Assembly (NCBI RefSeq): GCF_035989285.1
Contig: NZ_CP108513.1
Location: 2,604,001 to 2,668,000 of the forward strand
From: Streptomyces sp. NBC_01235
GTDB taxonomy: Bacteria > Actinomycetota > Actinomycetes > Streptomycetales > Streptomycetaceae
Direction of reading: 5' to 3'
Length of the DNA: 64,000 nucleotides
Of this stretch, positions 16,205-24,901 are shown piece by piece. The notes beneath the pieces are model-generated. The model made no database searches. It had not been told where the DNA came from and saw only the letters and a list, made by a program, of their open reading frames with translations. How positions within the stretch are numbered: the first letter of the stretch is position 1; each line of letters opens with the position of its first letter. Both the position numbers and the translations under genes were made by a program.

Positions 16205-17416
16205 ATCGCGCCGCAGGATTTCTCCGGTGAGCAGGAACGCGACACTCCGTTCCGTCTCCGTCCAGGCCCGGGTGTCGAGTTCGACGGACTGGACGAGGGC
16301 GCACTCGACGCGGTAGCCGTGCTCGGACAGGTCACGGCCCACGCGTTCGGCCGCGTCACGGGTCGCCGCGTGGGTGACGATGCGCTGGGGGCGGCGGTCG
16401 GCGACCGCGGAGACCACGGCCGCTCCCCCGCCGCCGACCCGGACGACGTCCGGTTCGGGCAGGTTCTCCAGGACGTGTGGGGCGGTGCCGTGGACGATCT
16501 GCAACTGGACGCCGTGGCGCCGCGAGGAGGCGTCGGTACGGCCGCACGCGTCCAGGTCACGGTCGACGGCGATGACGGCGGCGCCCGCCCGCGCGGCCTC
16601 GGTCGCGAAGGCGCCGCTGCCGCAGCCGATGTCCCAGACGAGGTCGCCGACCCGCGGGCCGAGCCGGGCGAGTTGGGCGGCGCGCAGCAGCTCCGCCTCC
16701 CCCTCGCCGAGTCCGCCGCCGTACGCCTCGGCGGGCAGGGCCCAGCCGCGCGGGCCGGCGTCCGGGGCGCGGCCGGCGATCCAGCCGCTGTCACCGGAGA
16801 CGACCGGCCCGGTGGGACCGCCGATGACGATGACGACGTTGGGGTCGCGCCAGGTGTGGTCGGCGGCCTTGTCGGAGGTGACGACGCTGACCTGTTCGCG
16901 GGTGGTGCCGAGTTCCTCGCAGACCACGAAGGTGCGGTGCACGCCCTCCATGAGCAGGCCGAGCTCGGCGGGGCCGGCTCCCGGGGAGGTGAGGACGGCG
17001 ACCTTGGTGTGGGCGCGACACACGTTCACCGCGCGTCGCAGGGTGCGGCGGTGTGCGACGACCACCTGGGCGTCGTCCCAGGGCATCCCGGCCCGGGCGA
17101 AGGCGGCGGCGACGGCGGAGACGGCCGGGACGACCTCGACCTCCAGGCCGAAGTCGGGTGCGCGCAGGGTGCGTACGACGCCGAAGAAACCCGGGTCGCC
17201 GTCGGCGAGGACGACCGCGGTGCCGCGGTGGCCGGCGATGCGGCGGGCGGCGAGGGTGACGCTGCCGAGCCGGATGCGTTCCGCGGTGGGCGGTACCTCG
17301 GGCAGCGCCAGGTGGTGGGCGGCACCGGCCACCAGCGTGGCGGCGCCCAGGGCCGAACGGGCCGCGGCGGTCAGTGGCGAGCCGTCCCAGCCGATCACCG
17401 TGACGCGGTCGGCCAT
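16184..17416 (-). CDS. cobL: precorrin-6Y C5,15-methyltransferase (decarboxylating)
   Basis: A 410-residue two-domain enzyme. The N-terminal half (to about 200) is a tetrapyrrole methylase of the CbiE type (VTVIGWDGSPL, VLADGDPGFFG, VVPAVSAVAAAFARAG). The C-terminal half (about 235-400) is a Rossmann methyltransferase of the CbiT type (VWDIGCGSGAFATEAARAG). Together they methylate C5 and C15 of the corrin ring and remove the acetate side chain on ring C, as in aerobic CobL. The start is ATG (17414-17416). The stop is embedded in a palindromic repeat. It is upstream of cobT on the same strand. Confidence 0.92.
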   Translation of the reverse strand: MADRVTVIGWDGSPLTAAARSALGAATLVAGAAHHLALPEVPPTAERIRLGSVTLAARRIAGHRGTAVVLADGDPGFFGVVRTLRAPDFGLEVEVVPAVSAVAAAFARAGMPWDDAQVVVAHRRTLRRAVNVCRAHTKVAVLTSPGAGPAELGLLMEGVHRTFVVCEELGTTREQVSVVTSDKAADHTWRDPNVVIVIGGPTGPVVSGDSGWIAGRAPDAGPRGWALPAEAYGGGLGEGEAELLRAAQLARLGPRVGDLVWDIGCGSGAFATEAARAGAAVIAVDRDLDACGRTDASSRRHGVQLQIVHGTAPHVLENLPEPDVVRVGGGGAAVVSAVADRRPQRIVTHAATRDAAERVGRDLSEHGYRVECALVQSVELDTRAWTETERSVAFLLTGEILRRDGGAPRR

Positions 17417-17512
17417 CGTCGTCAGTCTCCCCCGGGGTTCACGCAGGCAGCAGGCTCCGTGAGGGTACCTGGTCGGCGGGGCCGGGCGGCGGTACCGGCA
17501 CCGGCTCCGGGG

Positions 17513-18151
17513 TCAGTTCCAGTCGGTGTACGACGGATAACCGCCGCTCTCCGCGAAGTGCTCCCCAGGGCCCTCCAGGTCCTCCGGGAGGAGGCTCCAC
17601 ACGATGTAGTCGGTGCGCACCTCGGTCCACGTACCGTCCTCGGCGCGGGCGCGCGCTATGCAGGCGCCGCGCAGCACGCCCTCGCTGATACAGCCGATCT
17701 TCTGCGCGACCTGCTGGGAGGCGGTGTTGTCGGCGGCCGTGCGCAGCTCGATGCGCTCGAACTTCTGGTCGGTGAGCAGCCACTGTGCGGTGGCCAGCGC
17801 CGCCTCGGAGGCGTAGCCCTCGCCGCGCGCCCAGGGGGCGATGATGTACGACAGCTCGGTGGAGCGGACGTGCCAGTTGGTCTTGGCCAGTTGGATGACG
17901 CCGACCAGGCGCTGGGTGAGGAACTCGGTGACGGCGAGGTCGAGGCCGCGGCCCGCGGTGCGTTCGGTGGGCGCGGACTCGGTGATCCAACGGCGGGCGG
18001 CGGCCTCGCTGTAGGGCTGGGGCACGGCGGTCCAGGCCCCCACCTGCTCGTCGTTCATCATGTCGGCCAGGGCGGGTACGTCGTCCTCGTCGAGGGAACG
18101 CAGCACCAACCGCTCCGTGCTGATGGAGATGGTGGGGAAGGTGCTCGTCAT
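17513..18151 (-). CDS. RimJ/RimL-type GNAT acetyltransferase
   Basis: A 212-residue protein with TERLVLRSLDEDD at the N-terminus, which is the usual opening of the RimJ/RimL group. The acetyl-CoA binding part is ELSYIIAPWARGEGYASEAA, followed by ELRTAADNTASQQVAQKIGC. Such enzymes acetylate protein N-termini or small amines, and the target here is unknown. The start is ATG (18149-18151) with GGAG nine bases upstream. It stands alone between cobL and metQ. Confidence 0.85.
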   Translation of the reverse strand: MTSTFPTISISTERLVLRSLDEDDVPALADMMNDEQVGAWTAVPQPYSEAAARRWITESAPTERTAGRGLDLAVTEFLTQRLVGVIQLAKTNWHVRSTELSYIIAPWARGEGYASEAALATAQWLLTDQKFERIELRTAADNTASQQVAQKIGCISEGVLRGACIARARAEDGTWTEVRTDYIVWSLLPEDLEGPGEHFAESGGYPSYTDWN

Positions 18152-18325
18152 GAAGCCGCTCCGTAGCCTTCGAAACCGTCAGGGCCCGACCTGCTGGGCC
18201 GTCAGGGCCTGCTGAACTGCCCAGCATGCAGCATGTGAGCACCGAACCGCACCACGGGGCCCACCCCAAGTGAAGGAGTGGACCCGGTGGTTGCGCAGGT
18301 GTCGGCCCCCGGTCGGTCAGCGGGC

Positions 18326-19159
18326 TCAGAAGGACGCGATGACGGAGCCGGCGTACTTGTCCTCGATGAACTTCTTGACCTCGGCGGAGGTGAGGAGCCC
18401 CGCGAGCTTCTTGACGCGCGGGTCGCTCTCGTCGCCCTTCTTGACGGCGAGGAAGTTGCCGTAGGGGTTGTCCTTGGCGGACTCCAGGACGAGGGCGTCC
18501 GAGGCGGGCTTCAGGTCGGCCTCGATGGCGTAGTTGCCGTTGACGACGGCCGCGTCCACGTCGTCCAGGGAGCGCGGGGTCTGGGCCGCCTCCAGTTCCT
18601 TGAACGTGAGCTTCTTCGGGTTCGCGGTGATGTCCGACGGGGTCGCGTCGTTGCCCACGCCGTCCTTGAGGGTGATGAGCCCGTTCGCGGCGAGCAGCTT
18701 GAGGGCGCGGGCCTCGTTGACGCTGTCGTTCGGGACGGCGATCGTCGCACCGCTCTTCAGGGCGTCGGCGCTCTTGACCTTGTGGGAGTAGAGGCCGAGC
18801 GGCTCCAGGTGGACCGTGACGACGGGCACGATGTGGGTGCCGTTCTTCTTGTTGAAGTCGTCGAGGTACGGCTGGTTCTGGAAGTAGTTGGCGTCCACCG
18901 AGCCGTCCTCCGTCGCCGTGTTCGGCGTGACGTAGTCGGTGAACTCCTTGACCTCCAGGTCGAGGCCCGCCTTCTTCGCCAGGTTGTCCTTGACGAAGTT
19001 CAGGATCTCGGCGTGCGGGGTCGGGCTCGCGGCGACGACCAGCGGTCCGCTGGTGTCGGAGGCGGAGTCGGAGCCCTTGTCCGAGCCGCAGGCGCTGAGT
19101 CCGAGGGTGAGGGCTCCGGCGGCGAGGACGGCGGTGGTGATCTTGGCAGAGTTACGCAC
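18326..19159 (-). CDS. metQ: methionine ABC transporter substrate-binding lipoprotein
   Basis: A 277-residue NlpA/MetQ-family lipoprotein. The signal peptide ends in the lipobox L-S-A-C with the lipidated cysteine at about residue 24. It then shows VVAASPTPHAEILNFVKDNL, EFTDYVTPNTA, ANYFQNQPYLDDFNK and GNYAIEADLKP, all typical of methionine binding proteins. The start is GTG (19157-19159) after AGGAAAGG. As the third gene of metN-metI-metQ it delivers L- or D-methionine to the permease on the outer face of the membrane. Confidence 0.94.
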   Translation of the reverse strand: MRNSAKITTAVLAAGALTLGLSACGSDKGSDSASDTSGPLVVAASPTPHAEILNFVKDNLAKKAGLDLEVKEFTDYVTPNTATEDGSVDANYFQNQPYLDDFNKKNGTHIVPVVTVHLEPLGLYSHKVKSADALKSGATIAVPNDSVNEARALKLLAANGLITLKDGVGNDATPSDITANPKKLTFKELEAAQTPRSLDDVDAAVVNGNYAIEADLKPASDALVLESAKDNPYGNFLAVKKGDESDPRVKKLAGLLTSAEVKKFIEDKYAGSVIASF

Positions 19160-19236
19160 GAAAAGTGCCTTTCCTGAGGGTGGTGCGACCCCGCGTGGGG
19201 TGGGCGGGGGGGGTGTGGGTGGGGTGGCCCCTGCGG

Positions 19237-19983
19237 CTAGGCGAGCTTGCCGACGTCCGCGGCCGCCGGCTCCTTCGCCTTCAGCAGGCGGAGCCTGGGC
19301 GCGGGGCCCGAGCGGCCGCCGCGGCGGTGCAGGGAGCGGGCCGCGTAGTCGCCGGCGACCTGGATGAGGGAGATGACGACGGCGAGGATCGCCACCGTGA
19401 TCCACATCAGCTCGGTCTCGAAGCGCTGGTAGCCGTAGCGGATGGCGATGTCGCCGAGGCCGCCGGCGCCGACCGTGCCGGCCATGGCGGAGTAGCCGAT
19501 GAGGGCGACGATCGTGGTCGTGGTGCTGGCGATGAGGGAGGGCAGGGACTCCGGGACGAGGACCTTGCGCACGATCGTCCAGGTGTTGCCGCCCATCGCC
19601 TGGACGGCCTCGACGAGCCCGCCGTCCACTTCGCGGACGGCCGTCTCGACCAGGCGCGCGAAGAACGGGATGGCGCCGACGGCGAGCGGCACGATCGCGG
19701 CCTCGCGGCCGATGGTCGTTCCGGTGATCGTGCGCGTGAAGTTCATCAGCGCGACCATCAGGATGATGAACGGCATCGAGCGGGCGACGTTCACGACCTG
19801 CCCGAGCACCCTGTTGGCCACGATGTTCTGCAGCAGGCCGCCCCGGTCGGTCAGCACGAGGAGGACGCCGAGCGGGAGACCGCCGACGACGGCGATGAGC
19901 GTGGACCAGCCGACCATGTAGAGGGTGTCCCAACAGGCCTGGGACAGCAGGGGCTGCATCGCGGACCAATCGGTCCAGGTCAC
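19237..19983 (-). CDS. metI: methionine ABC transporter permease
   Basis: A 248-residue membrane protein with about five transmembrane segments and the permease coupling loop EAVQAMGGNTWTIVRKVLVPESLPS (EAA motif). The C-terminus is a basic cytoplasmic tail. The start GTG (19981-19983) overlaps the metN stop by four bases (GTGA), so the two are translationally coupled. It forms the membrane channel of the MetNIQ importer. Confidence 0.95.
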   Translation of the reverse strand: MTWTDWSAMQPLLSQACWDTLYMVGWSTLIAVVGGLPLGVLLVLTDRGGLLQNIVANRVLGQVVNVARSMPFIILMVALMNFTRTITGTTIGREAAIVPLAVGAIPFFARLVETAVREVDGGLVEAVQAMGGNTWTIVRKVLVPESLPSLIASTTTTIVALIGYSAMAGTVGAGGLGDIAIRYGYQRFETELMWITVAILAVVISLIQVAGDYAARSLHRRGGRSGPAPRLRLLKAKEPAAADVGKLA

Positions 19984-21038
19984 TTGGCACCTTCCTTCAG
20001 CAGAACGGGCTCCTGCGCCGCGTGGTCCACGACGTCGATCTGCAGGCCCTGTTCGCGCAGGAAGCCGATCGGCACGACGTTGTCCTCGTAGCGGCCGGGC
20101 AGTTCGATGCGCATGCGGCCGACCTGGAGACCGCCGACGGTGTCGATGGCGGCGCCGAGGATCGAGATGTCGATGTTGTAGGTGCGCGACAGCTGGGAGA
20201 TGACGGGCTGCGTCGCGGCCTCACCGTGGAACGTGACGTCGATGACGGTGCGGTCGTCGCCGGTCGCCTCGCCGCCCACCGGGAAGAGGGCGGCGGCCAG
20301 TTCGGAGCCGGGGGTGGCGAGCAGCTCGCTGACCGTTCCGGACTCGACGACCTGGCCGTTCTCCATGAGCGCGGCGGAGTCGCAGATCGACTTCACCACG
20401 TCCATCTCGTGGGTGATGAGCAGGACGGTCAGGCCCAGCTGCCGGTTCAGGTCGCGCAGCAGCTGGAGGATGGAGCGGGTGGTCTCCGGGTCGAGGGCGC
20501 TGGTGGCCTCGTCGGAGAGCAGCACCTTGGGGTCGCCGGCGAGGGCGCGGGCGATGCCGACGCGCTGCTTCTGACCGCCGGAGAGTTGGGCGGGGAAGGA
20601 CTTGGCCTTGTCGGCGAGACCGACCAGGTCGAGCAGCTCCAGCGCCTTGCGGGAACGTTCCTTCCCCGAGACTCCGAGGATCTCCAGGGGCAGTTCGACG
20701 TTGTCCTGCACGGTCCGCGAGGACAGCAGGTTGAAGTGCTGGAAGACCATGCCGATCCGGCTGCGCGCCTGGCGCAGCTCCTTGCCGGCGCGGGGTCCGC
20801 GCCCGGCGAGCGCGGTGAGGTCCTGTCCGGCGACGGTGACCGTGCCGGCCGTGGGGCGCTCCAGGAGGTTGATGCAGCGGATCAGCGAGGACTTGCCGGC
20901 GCCGGACTGGCCGATGACGCCGTACACCTCGCCTTCGCGGACGTGCAGGTCGACGCCGTCGAGGGCGGTGACCTCACGGCCGCGCGAGCGGTAGACCTTG
21001 GTGAGGCCCGTGGTGGTGATCACGTGGATTTCCGTCAC
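19980..21038 (-). CDS. metN: methionine ABC transporter ATP-binding protein
   Basis: A 352-residue ABC ATPase. It has Walker A GQSGAGKSS, Q-loop VFQHFNLL, signature LSGGQKQR, Walker B VLLSDEATSALD and the switch His in LLITHEMD. After the ATPase, from about residue 260, lies the C-terminal NIL/C2 domain (VIDVTFHGEAATQPVISQLS), which in E. coli MetN binds methionine and inhibits transport when methionine is high. The start is taken as GTG 21036-21038; another GTG at 21023 is possible and would give a start VITTTGLTKVY. It is the first large gene of the metNIQ operon. Confidence 0.94.
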   Translation of the reverse strand: MTEIHVITTTGLTKVYRSRGREVTALDGVDLHVREGEVYGVIGQSGAGKSSLIRCINLLERPTAGTVTVAGQDLTALAGRGPRAGKELRQARSRIGMVFQHFNLLSSRTVQDNVELPLEILGVSGKERSRKALELLDLVGLADKAKSFPAQLSGGQKQRVGIARALAGDPKVLLSDEATSALDPETTRSILQLLRDLNRQLGLTVLLITHEMDVVKSICDSAALMENGQVVESGTVSELLATPGSELAAALFPVGGEATGDDRTVIDVTFHGEAATQPVISQLSRTYNIDISILGAAIDTVGGLQVGRMRIELPGRYEDNVVPIGFLREQGLQIDVVDHAAQEPVLLKEGAK

Positions 21039-21240
21039 TGTCGAGTGCGCGGGCGTGGGTGTGCCCGGGCGCACGGGTGCAGGCTGTCAGGGACGCGACA
21101 CGGTTCTCGCTGTGGCGGGGAACCGGGGAGAAACATGTGCGCGGGGCGCGGCGTGTGTCATGTACGGCAGACATGCGGCGTACGGACATGCCACGTCGTC
21201 TCGCTTCGGGGCGCGAGCTCGGGGGTGGTGCGGGGGCCCT

Positions 21241-21327
21241 CTAGAAGGCGCACATTCGACACATACAACGAGCACCGGGCGTCATGGTCGCCTCGGTCGC
21301 AAGGGTGCGGCTGCTCGTCGTGGTCAT
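21241..21327 (-). CDS. putative Met/Cys-rich leader peptide of metNIQ
   Basis: A 28-codon frame, too short to be called by length. It starts at ATG (21325-21327) and stops at TAG (21241-21243). The peptide begins MTTTSSRTLATEATM and ends RCMCRMCAF. The last nine residues hold three Cys and two Met codons, an unlikely concentration in this genome. A good promoter ends five bases before the ATG, so the transcript would begin at or near the AUG (leaderless). It lies about 200 bp before metN on the same strand. By analogy with polycysteine leader peptides of sulfur genes in other actinobacteria, ribosome stalling at scarce Cys- or Met-tRNA could control metNIQ. This is inference; translation is not shown. 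Confidence 0.55.
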   Translation of the reverse strand: MTTTSSRTLATEATMTPGARCMCRMCAF

Positions 21328-21332
21328 GAGCA

Positions 21333-21362
21333 TCAGTAAAGCAGACGTACGGTCCTGACCAA
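21333..21362 (-). promoter_or_regulatory. putative promoter of the metNIQ leader
   Basis: Read on the minus strand: -35 TTGGTC (21357-21362), 18-bp spacer, -10 TACTGA (21333-21338). The start point predicted from the -10 falls at or next to the ATG at 21327. Confidence 0.45.
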
Positions 21363-21368
21363 GACCTC

Positions 21369-21389
21369 GCTGTCCGGATACTGGACAGC
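21369..21389. promoter_or_regulatory. inverted repeat upstream of the metNIQ promoter
   Basis: Perfect 7-bp arms GCTGTCC (21369-21375) and GGACAGC (21383-21389) with a 7-bp spacer. It sits just upstream of the -35 box of the metNIQ leader promoter and could be an operator or activator site. No regulator can be named. Confidence 0.5.
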
Positions 21390-21629
21390 CGTGGACACTT
21401 CTCGGACGGCCCTCAGCCGCGCACGGAGCTCTCCGCTCCCCCGTCGGTGACCAGCGCCGACACGGCGGAGAGGCCCGTCACCGACGAGGTCGGCCTAGAG
21501 CTCGTGGGCCCGGTGGGTTGTGGCCAACGCCACCGTCGCCCTCCCGGCGGCGCGACCGGCCGGGCGGCCGTGCGGCTCGCCCCCGGGGCCGACCAAGGGG
21601 TGGCGATTACGCCGTAATAAGGTCGCTGC

Positions 21630-21989
21630 ATGCTTGATGCCCTGACGCTGGTGACCGGCGTCGCCGCGTTGCTGCTCGCCGCCTGGTGCGGCTGGGCCGC
21701 CTACCGTGACCAGCCGACGAAGGACTGGCACTTCATCGGGATGGCCGTGGTCTCGCTGCTGGCCACGGTGCAGCTGGTGATCGGCATCGTGCAGTTGGCG
21801 CGGGGCGAGAAACCGGAGCAGGGTACGACGATCTTCGTGGCGTATCTGCTGGGCGCGTTCGCGTGCGTGCCGACGGCGGGGTTCATGTCGCTGGCCGAGC
21901 GGACCCGCTGGGGTTCGGTGACGGTCGCCGCGGGCGGCGTGGTGCTCGCCGTGCTGGAGGTGCGGCTCTATGACATCTGGGGAGGCTGA
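21630..21989 (+). CDS. four-helix membrane protein
   Basis: A 119-residue protein with four hydrophobic segments (about residues 3-22, 34-56, 68-86, 95-113) joined by short loops; a DQPTKDWHF segment lies between the first two. Function not recognised. It is followed after one base by a second membrane-protein gene on the same strand, so the two form an operon and may form one complex. Confidence 0.7.
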   Translation: MLDALTLVTGVAALLLAAWCGWAAYRDQPTKDWHFIGMAVVSLLATVQLVIGIVQLARGEKPEQGTTIFVAYLLGAFACVPTAGFMSLAERTRWGSVTVAAGGVVLAVLEVRLYDIWGG

Positions 21990-21990
21990 G

Positions 21991-22416
21991 ATGGCGGCGG
22001 TGCAGGAGAAGCCGGCCCGGCTCATCGGCGGGCCCGGGATGCTGCTGGTGTGGTTCTACGGCGTGATGGTGGTCGGGGCCGTCTCGCGGTCGGTCTACCA
22101 GATCGCGACGGAGTTCGACCGGGCGCCGCTGTCGTACACGCTGTCGGCGGTGGCGGGCGTGGTGTACGGGTTCATCACCTACTCACTGGTGCGGGGTGGC
22201 GAGACAGCCCGGAGGGCGGCGCAGGTCTGCTGCGCCGCCGAGCTCACGGGCGTACTGATCGTCGGCACCTGGACCCTGATCGAGCCGTCCGCCTTCCACG
22301 ACTCGACCGTGTGGTCGGACTACGGAATGGGGTACGTGTTCATCCCCGTGCTACTGCCGTTGTCCGCCCTGTACTGGCTGCGGAAGTCCCGTACCGCCAC
22401 CACGGCTACGCAGTAG
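21991..22416 (+). CDS. four-helix membrane protein, partner of 21630 gene
   Basis: A 141-residue membrane protein with about four hydrophobic segments. The start is ATG 21991 because a strong GGGGAGG lies five bases before it; an upstream ATG at 21970 has no site and overlaps the previous gene. The C-terminus (WLRKSRTATTATQ) is basic and cytoplasmic. No family is recognised. Its 3' end overlaps the convergent acetyltransferase gene by 11 bp. Confidence 0.7.
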   Translation: MAAVQEKPARLIGGPGMLLVWFYGVMVVGAVSRSVYQIATEFDRAPLSYTLSAVAGVVYGFITYSLVRGGETARRAAQVCCAAELTGVLIVGTWTLIEPSAFHDSTVWSDYGMGYVFIPVLLPLSALYWLRKSRTATTATQ

Positions 22417-22903
22417 CCGCGTACTCCCCCGCCTGCTTCTCCAGGACGATCATCAGCACGCCGTCCGTGCCCTGGGAGGTGCCGACCGTCTCGTAGCCGA
22501 CGCGGCGGTAGAGGCGGAGGTTGCCCTCGCTGCGGTGGCCGGTGAAGAGGCGGAACTTCTTGGCGCCGCGTTCCCCGGCGAGCGCCGACTCCGCCGCGCG
22601 CAGCAGTCTCGCGCCGATGCCGTGGCCCTGGAGCCGGGGGTGGACGCAGAGCTTGCCGATGGCGGCGGCGCCGTCCTCGGTGAGGCTGCCGCGTACGGAG
22701 CCGACCACCTCGTCGCCCAGGCGTGCCACGAAGACGCAGTCGGTGACGAGCTCCTGCCGGACCGAGTCGAGGCTCTGGACGAGCGGGGCGATTCGGTAGT
22801 TGCCGTACAGCGCGGCTTCACTCTGGAAGCACAGGTACTGCAGCCTGAAGATCTGCTCGACATCCTGCTCGGTCGCCACCGAGATGGTCACGCTCATGCC
22901 CAT
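22406..22903 (-). CDS. GNAT acetyltransferase
   Basis: A 165-residue single-domain acetyltransferase. It has KLCVHPRLQGHGIGARLL (acetyl-CoA loop) and LFTGHRSEGNLRLYRRVGYE, the classical C-terminal part. The start chosen is ATG 22901-22903, nine bases after GGGAGG; a later ATG at 22897 is also possible. Substrate unknown. Confidence 0.85.
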   Translation of the reverse strand: MGMSVTISVATEQDVEQIFRLQYLCFQSEAALYGNYRIAPLVQSLDSVRQELVTDCVFVARLGDEVVGSVRGSLTEDGAAAIGKLCVHPRLQGHGIGARLLRAAESALAGERGAKKFRLFTGHRSEGNLRLYRRVGYETVGTSQGTDGVLMIVLEKQAGEYAATA

Positions 22904-22948
22904 GTGCGCACGCCTCCCGCTCACCTGATCGCCTGTGGTCCTTCACTC

Positions 22949-23455
22949 CTATCCCCGCACTTCGTGAGCCGCAACCTCCGGCGTCAGCAAACGCCGCAGA
23001 CATCCCAGACATCTGGAACGTTCCGGTCCGAGACTGCCCTGTGAGATACCCAACTCCCCCGCGATCTCCCGGTAGGTGAGGTCCTCGGGCGAGAGGAGCG
23101 CCTGGAGGAGGCGGGAGCAGCGGCCGGGGAGGCGGTGCACGGCCTCGCGCAGGGCACGGTGGCGGGCGGCGGTGAGGGCGAGCTGTTCGGGGCCGCGGTC
23201 GGTGTCGTCGGCCGGGTCGCTCTCGTACGGCCGCTCACGGCGGCTCGTACGGCGGGTGCGGCGGACCTCGGCGCGGACGGCCCTGCGCAGCCAGCCCTGC
23301 GGGTCGAGGGGTGGGCCGGCGGTGGCGAGGTGCTCCAGGAGGCGGAGCCAGACCGCCTGTTCCAGGTCGCCGGGTTCGGCGCCGGTGGCGTGGGCCTCGG
23401 CGGAGGCCTCCGCGGTGAGCAGCGGGCGCAGGGCGGCGAGCAAGTCGTGCGTCAT
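22949..23455 (-). CDS. sigma-70-like / ECF-type regulator
   Basis: A 168-residue protein with the layout of a short sigma factor. The N-terminal part has a region-2-like stretch (DLEQAVWLRLLEHLATAGPPLDPQGWLRRAVRAEVRR). The C-terminal part has a helix-turn-helix of region 4 (LLSPEDLTYREIAGELGISQGSLGPERSRCLGCLRRLL). Cysteines in the last helix are typical of a Streptomyces group of such proteins. The start is ATG 23453-23455. No anti-sigma gene is adjacent, so activity control is unknown. Confidence 0.75.
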   Translation of the reverse strand: MTHDLLAALRPLLTAEASAEAHATGAEPGDLEQAVWLRLLEHLATAGPPLDPQGWLRRAVRAEVRRTRRTSRRERPYESDPADDTDRGPEQLALTAARHRALREAVHRLPGRCSRLLQALLSPEDLTYREIAGELGISQGSLGPERSRCLGCLRRLLTPEVAAHEVRG

Positions 23456-23522
23456 ATGCCACACGATGCGGCCGCCCGGGCGGGTGGTTGCCGGGGCGGC
23501 CGACTGTCACTCCAACGGGGAC

Positions 23523-24713
23523 TCAGCCGTTGACGAAGTCCGCGCGGGCGAGTAGGCCCGTGTCCGCGTTGTCGGTGAAGACACCGTCGATGCCGGTCGC
23601 GAAGTAGGTGCGGTAGGCGCCGAAGACGTCGCCGTACGCGTCCGCGCCCGTGCCCTTGCGGAAGTTCGCGGGCAGGAAGGGGTTCTCGTTGCGCATGGTG
23701 TACGGGTGCAGGATCAGGCCGACCGCGTGGGCGTCCTTCACCAGGGTGGTCGGGGTGGTGAGGTTGCCGGCCGCGTCCTTCGGAATGACCAGGTCGAGGG
23801 TGGGGCCGATGCCCTGGGCGTAGCCGGCGATCTCCCTGAGCCCGGCCCGGGTGATCAGGTCGGCGACCGTGCGCGCATCGCCCGCCTCGACGAAGTCCCA
23901 GGGGCGGGTGTTCGCGGCGGACAGCAGGACCACGAGGGGGTTGTCGACCAGCTTGTTCAGGCGCTGGATGCTGGTCGGCTCGAAGGACTGCAGGATGACC
24001 GGCGAGTTCTTCTTGTCCTTGCCGTACTTGTGCAGCAGCTTGGCGACCCGCTCCTCCAGGCCCAGGCCGAGCCCCCGGAAGTAGGTGGGGTGCTTGGTCT
24101 CGGGGTAGATCCAGACCTGCTTGCCGCGCTTGCGGGTCTGCTCGTCCTGCCACTTCAGGACTTCCTCGAAGGTGGGGATCTCCCAGCGGCCGTTGTAGAG
24201 CGTGTTGTGCGGGCGGTTGGCCGGGATGCGCTCGATCGCGCGCAGGGTCTTCAGCTCGGCGAGCGTGAAGTCCTCGGTGAACCAGCCGGTCGTGGAGACG
24301 CCGTCGAGCACCTTCGTCGTCCTGCGGCCGGCGAACTCGGGATGGTCGGCGACGTCCGTCGTGCCGCCGATCTCCGGCTCGTGCCGGCAGACCAGGTGGC
24401 CGTCCTTGGTGGGGACGAGGTCGCCCGCCTCGACGACGTCGGCGCCCAGGTCGAGGGCGAGCTGGTAGGAGCCGAAGGTGTGCTCGGGGCGGTAGCCGCT
24501 GGCGCCGCGGTGACCGATGATCGTCGGCACGGGCAGGCTCTTCAGGCCACCGCCGTGGCCGCCGCCGGTCCGCGCCTCGGCGGCTCTCGCGGTGCCCGAC
24601 AGGCCGAGGACGCCTGCGGTGGCGCCGAGCACGGCCGCGCCCAGGAGCGCCCGCCGTCCGGTTCCGCCGCCGCTCGCCTGCTGGTTCGACTCCTGCGTGT
24701 CCTGCGCTGCCAT
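23523..24713 (-). CDS. glpQ: secreted glycerophosphodiester phosphodiesterase
   Basis: A 396-residue enzyme with a Tat signal: TGRRALLGAAVLGATAGV, cleaved after about residue 45 (ARA). The catalytic start is IIGHRGASGYRPEHT, followed by PTKDGHLVCRHEPEIGGTTDVA. This is the GlpQ type, which hydrolyses glycerophosphodiesters to glycerol-3-phosphate and an alcohol, using Ca or Mg, and so helps phosphate or carbon supply. The metal site normally reads E-x-D, but here it reads E-A-G-D. The start is ATG 24711-24713 after AGGAGG. The gene is monocistronic. Confidence 0.9.
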   Translation of the reverse strand: MAAQDTQESNQQASGGGTGRRALLGAAVLGATAGVLGLSGTARAAEARTGGGHGGGLKSLPVPTIIGHRGASGYRPEHTFGSYQLALDLGADVVEAGDLVPTKDGHLVCRHEPEIGGTTDVADHPEFAGRRTTKVLDGVSTTGWFTEDFTLAELKTLRAIERIPANRPHNTLYNGRWEIPTFEEVLKWQDEQTRKRGKQVWIYPETKHPTYFRGLGLGLEERVAKLLHKYGKDKKNSPVILQSFEPTSIQRLNKLVDNPLVVLLSAANTRPWDFVEAGDARTVADLITRAGLREIAGYAQGIGPTLDLVIPKDAAGNLTTPTTLVKDAHAVGLILHPYTMRNENPFLPANFRKGTGADAYGDVFGAYRTYFATGIDGVFTDNADTGLLARADFVNG

Positions 24714-24901
24714 GAGGGGCCTCCTGACCGTCGGCTCGTTCGTGCGGGCCGATCGTAGGGGCGTGGACATGACCGTCGGGAGACCTCGGTCCTAACGCGC
24801 GGGTGACGGTGGATGGCGTGTGGCGTACGACGACCTGACGGGCCGTCGGACGGGGGATTGGGCGGGGGCGACCGGGGAACGCGGTCAGTGACGGCCGGCG
24901 C

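Noticed and set aside
21039..21240. Rho-independent attenuator between leader peptide and metN
   Set aside because: Only weak stems (about 5 bp) were found, so an attenuator hairpin is not claimed.
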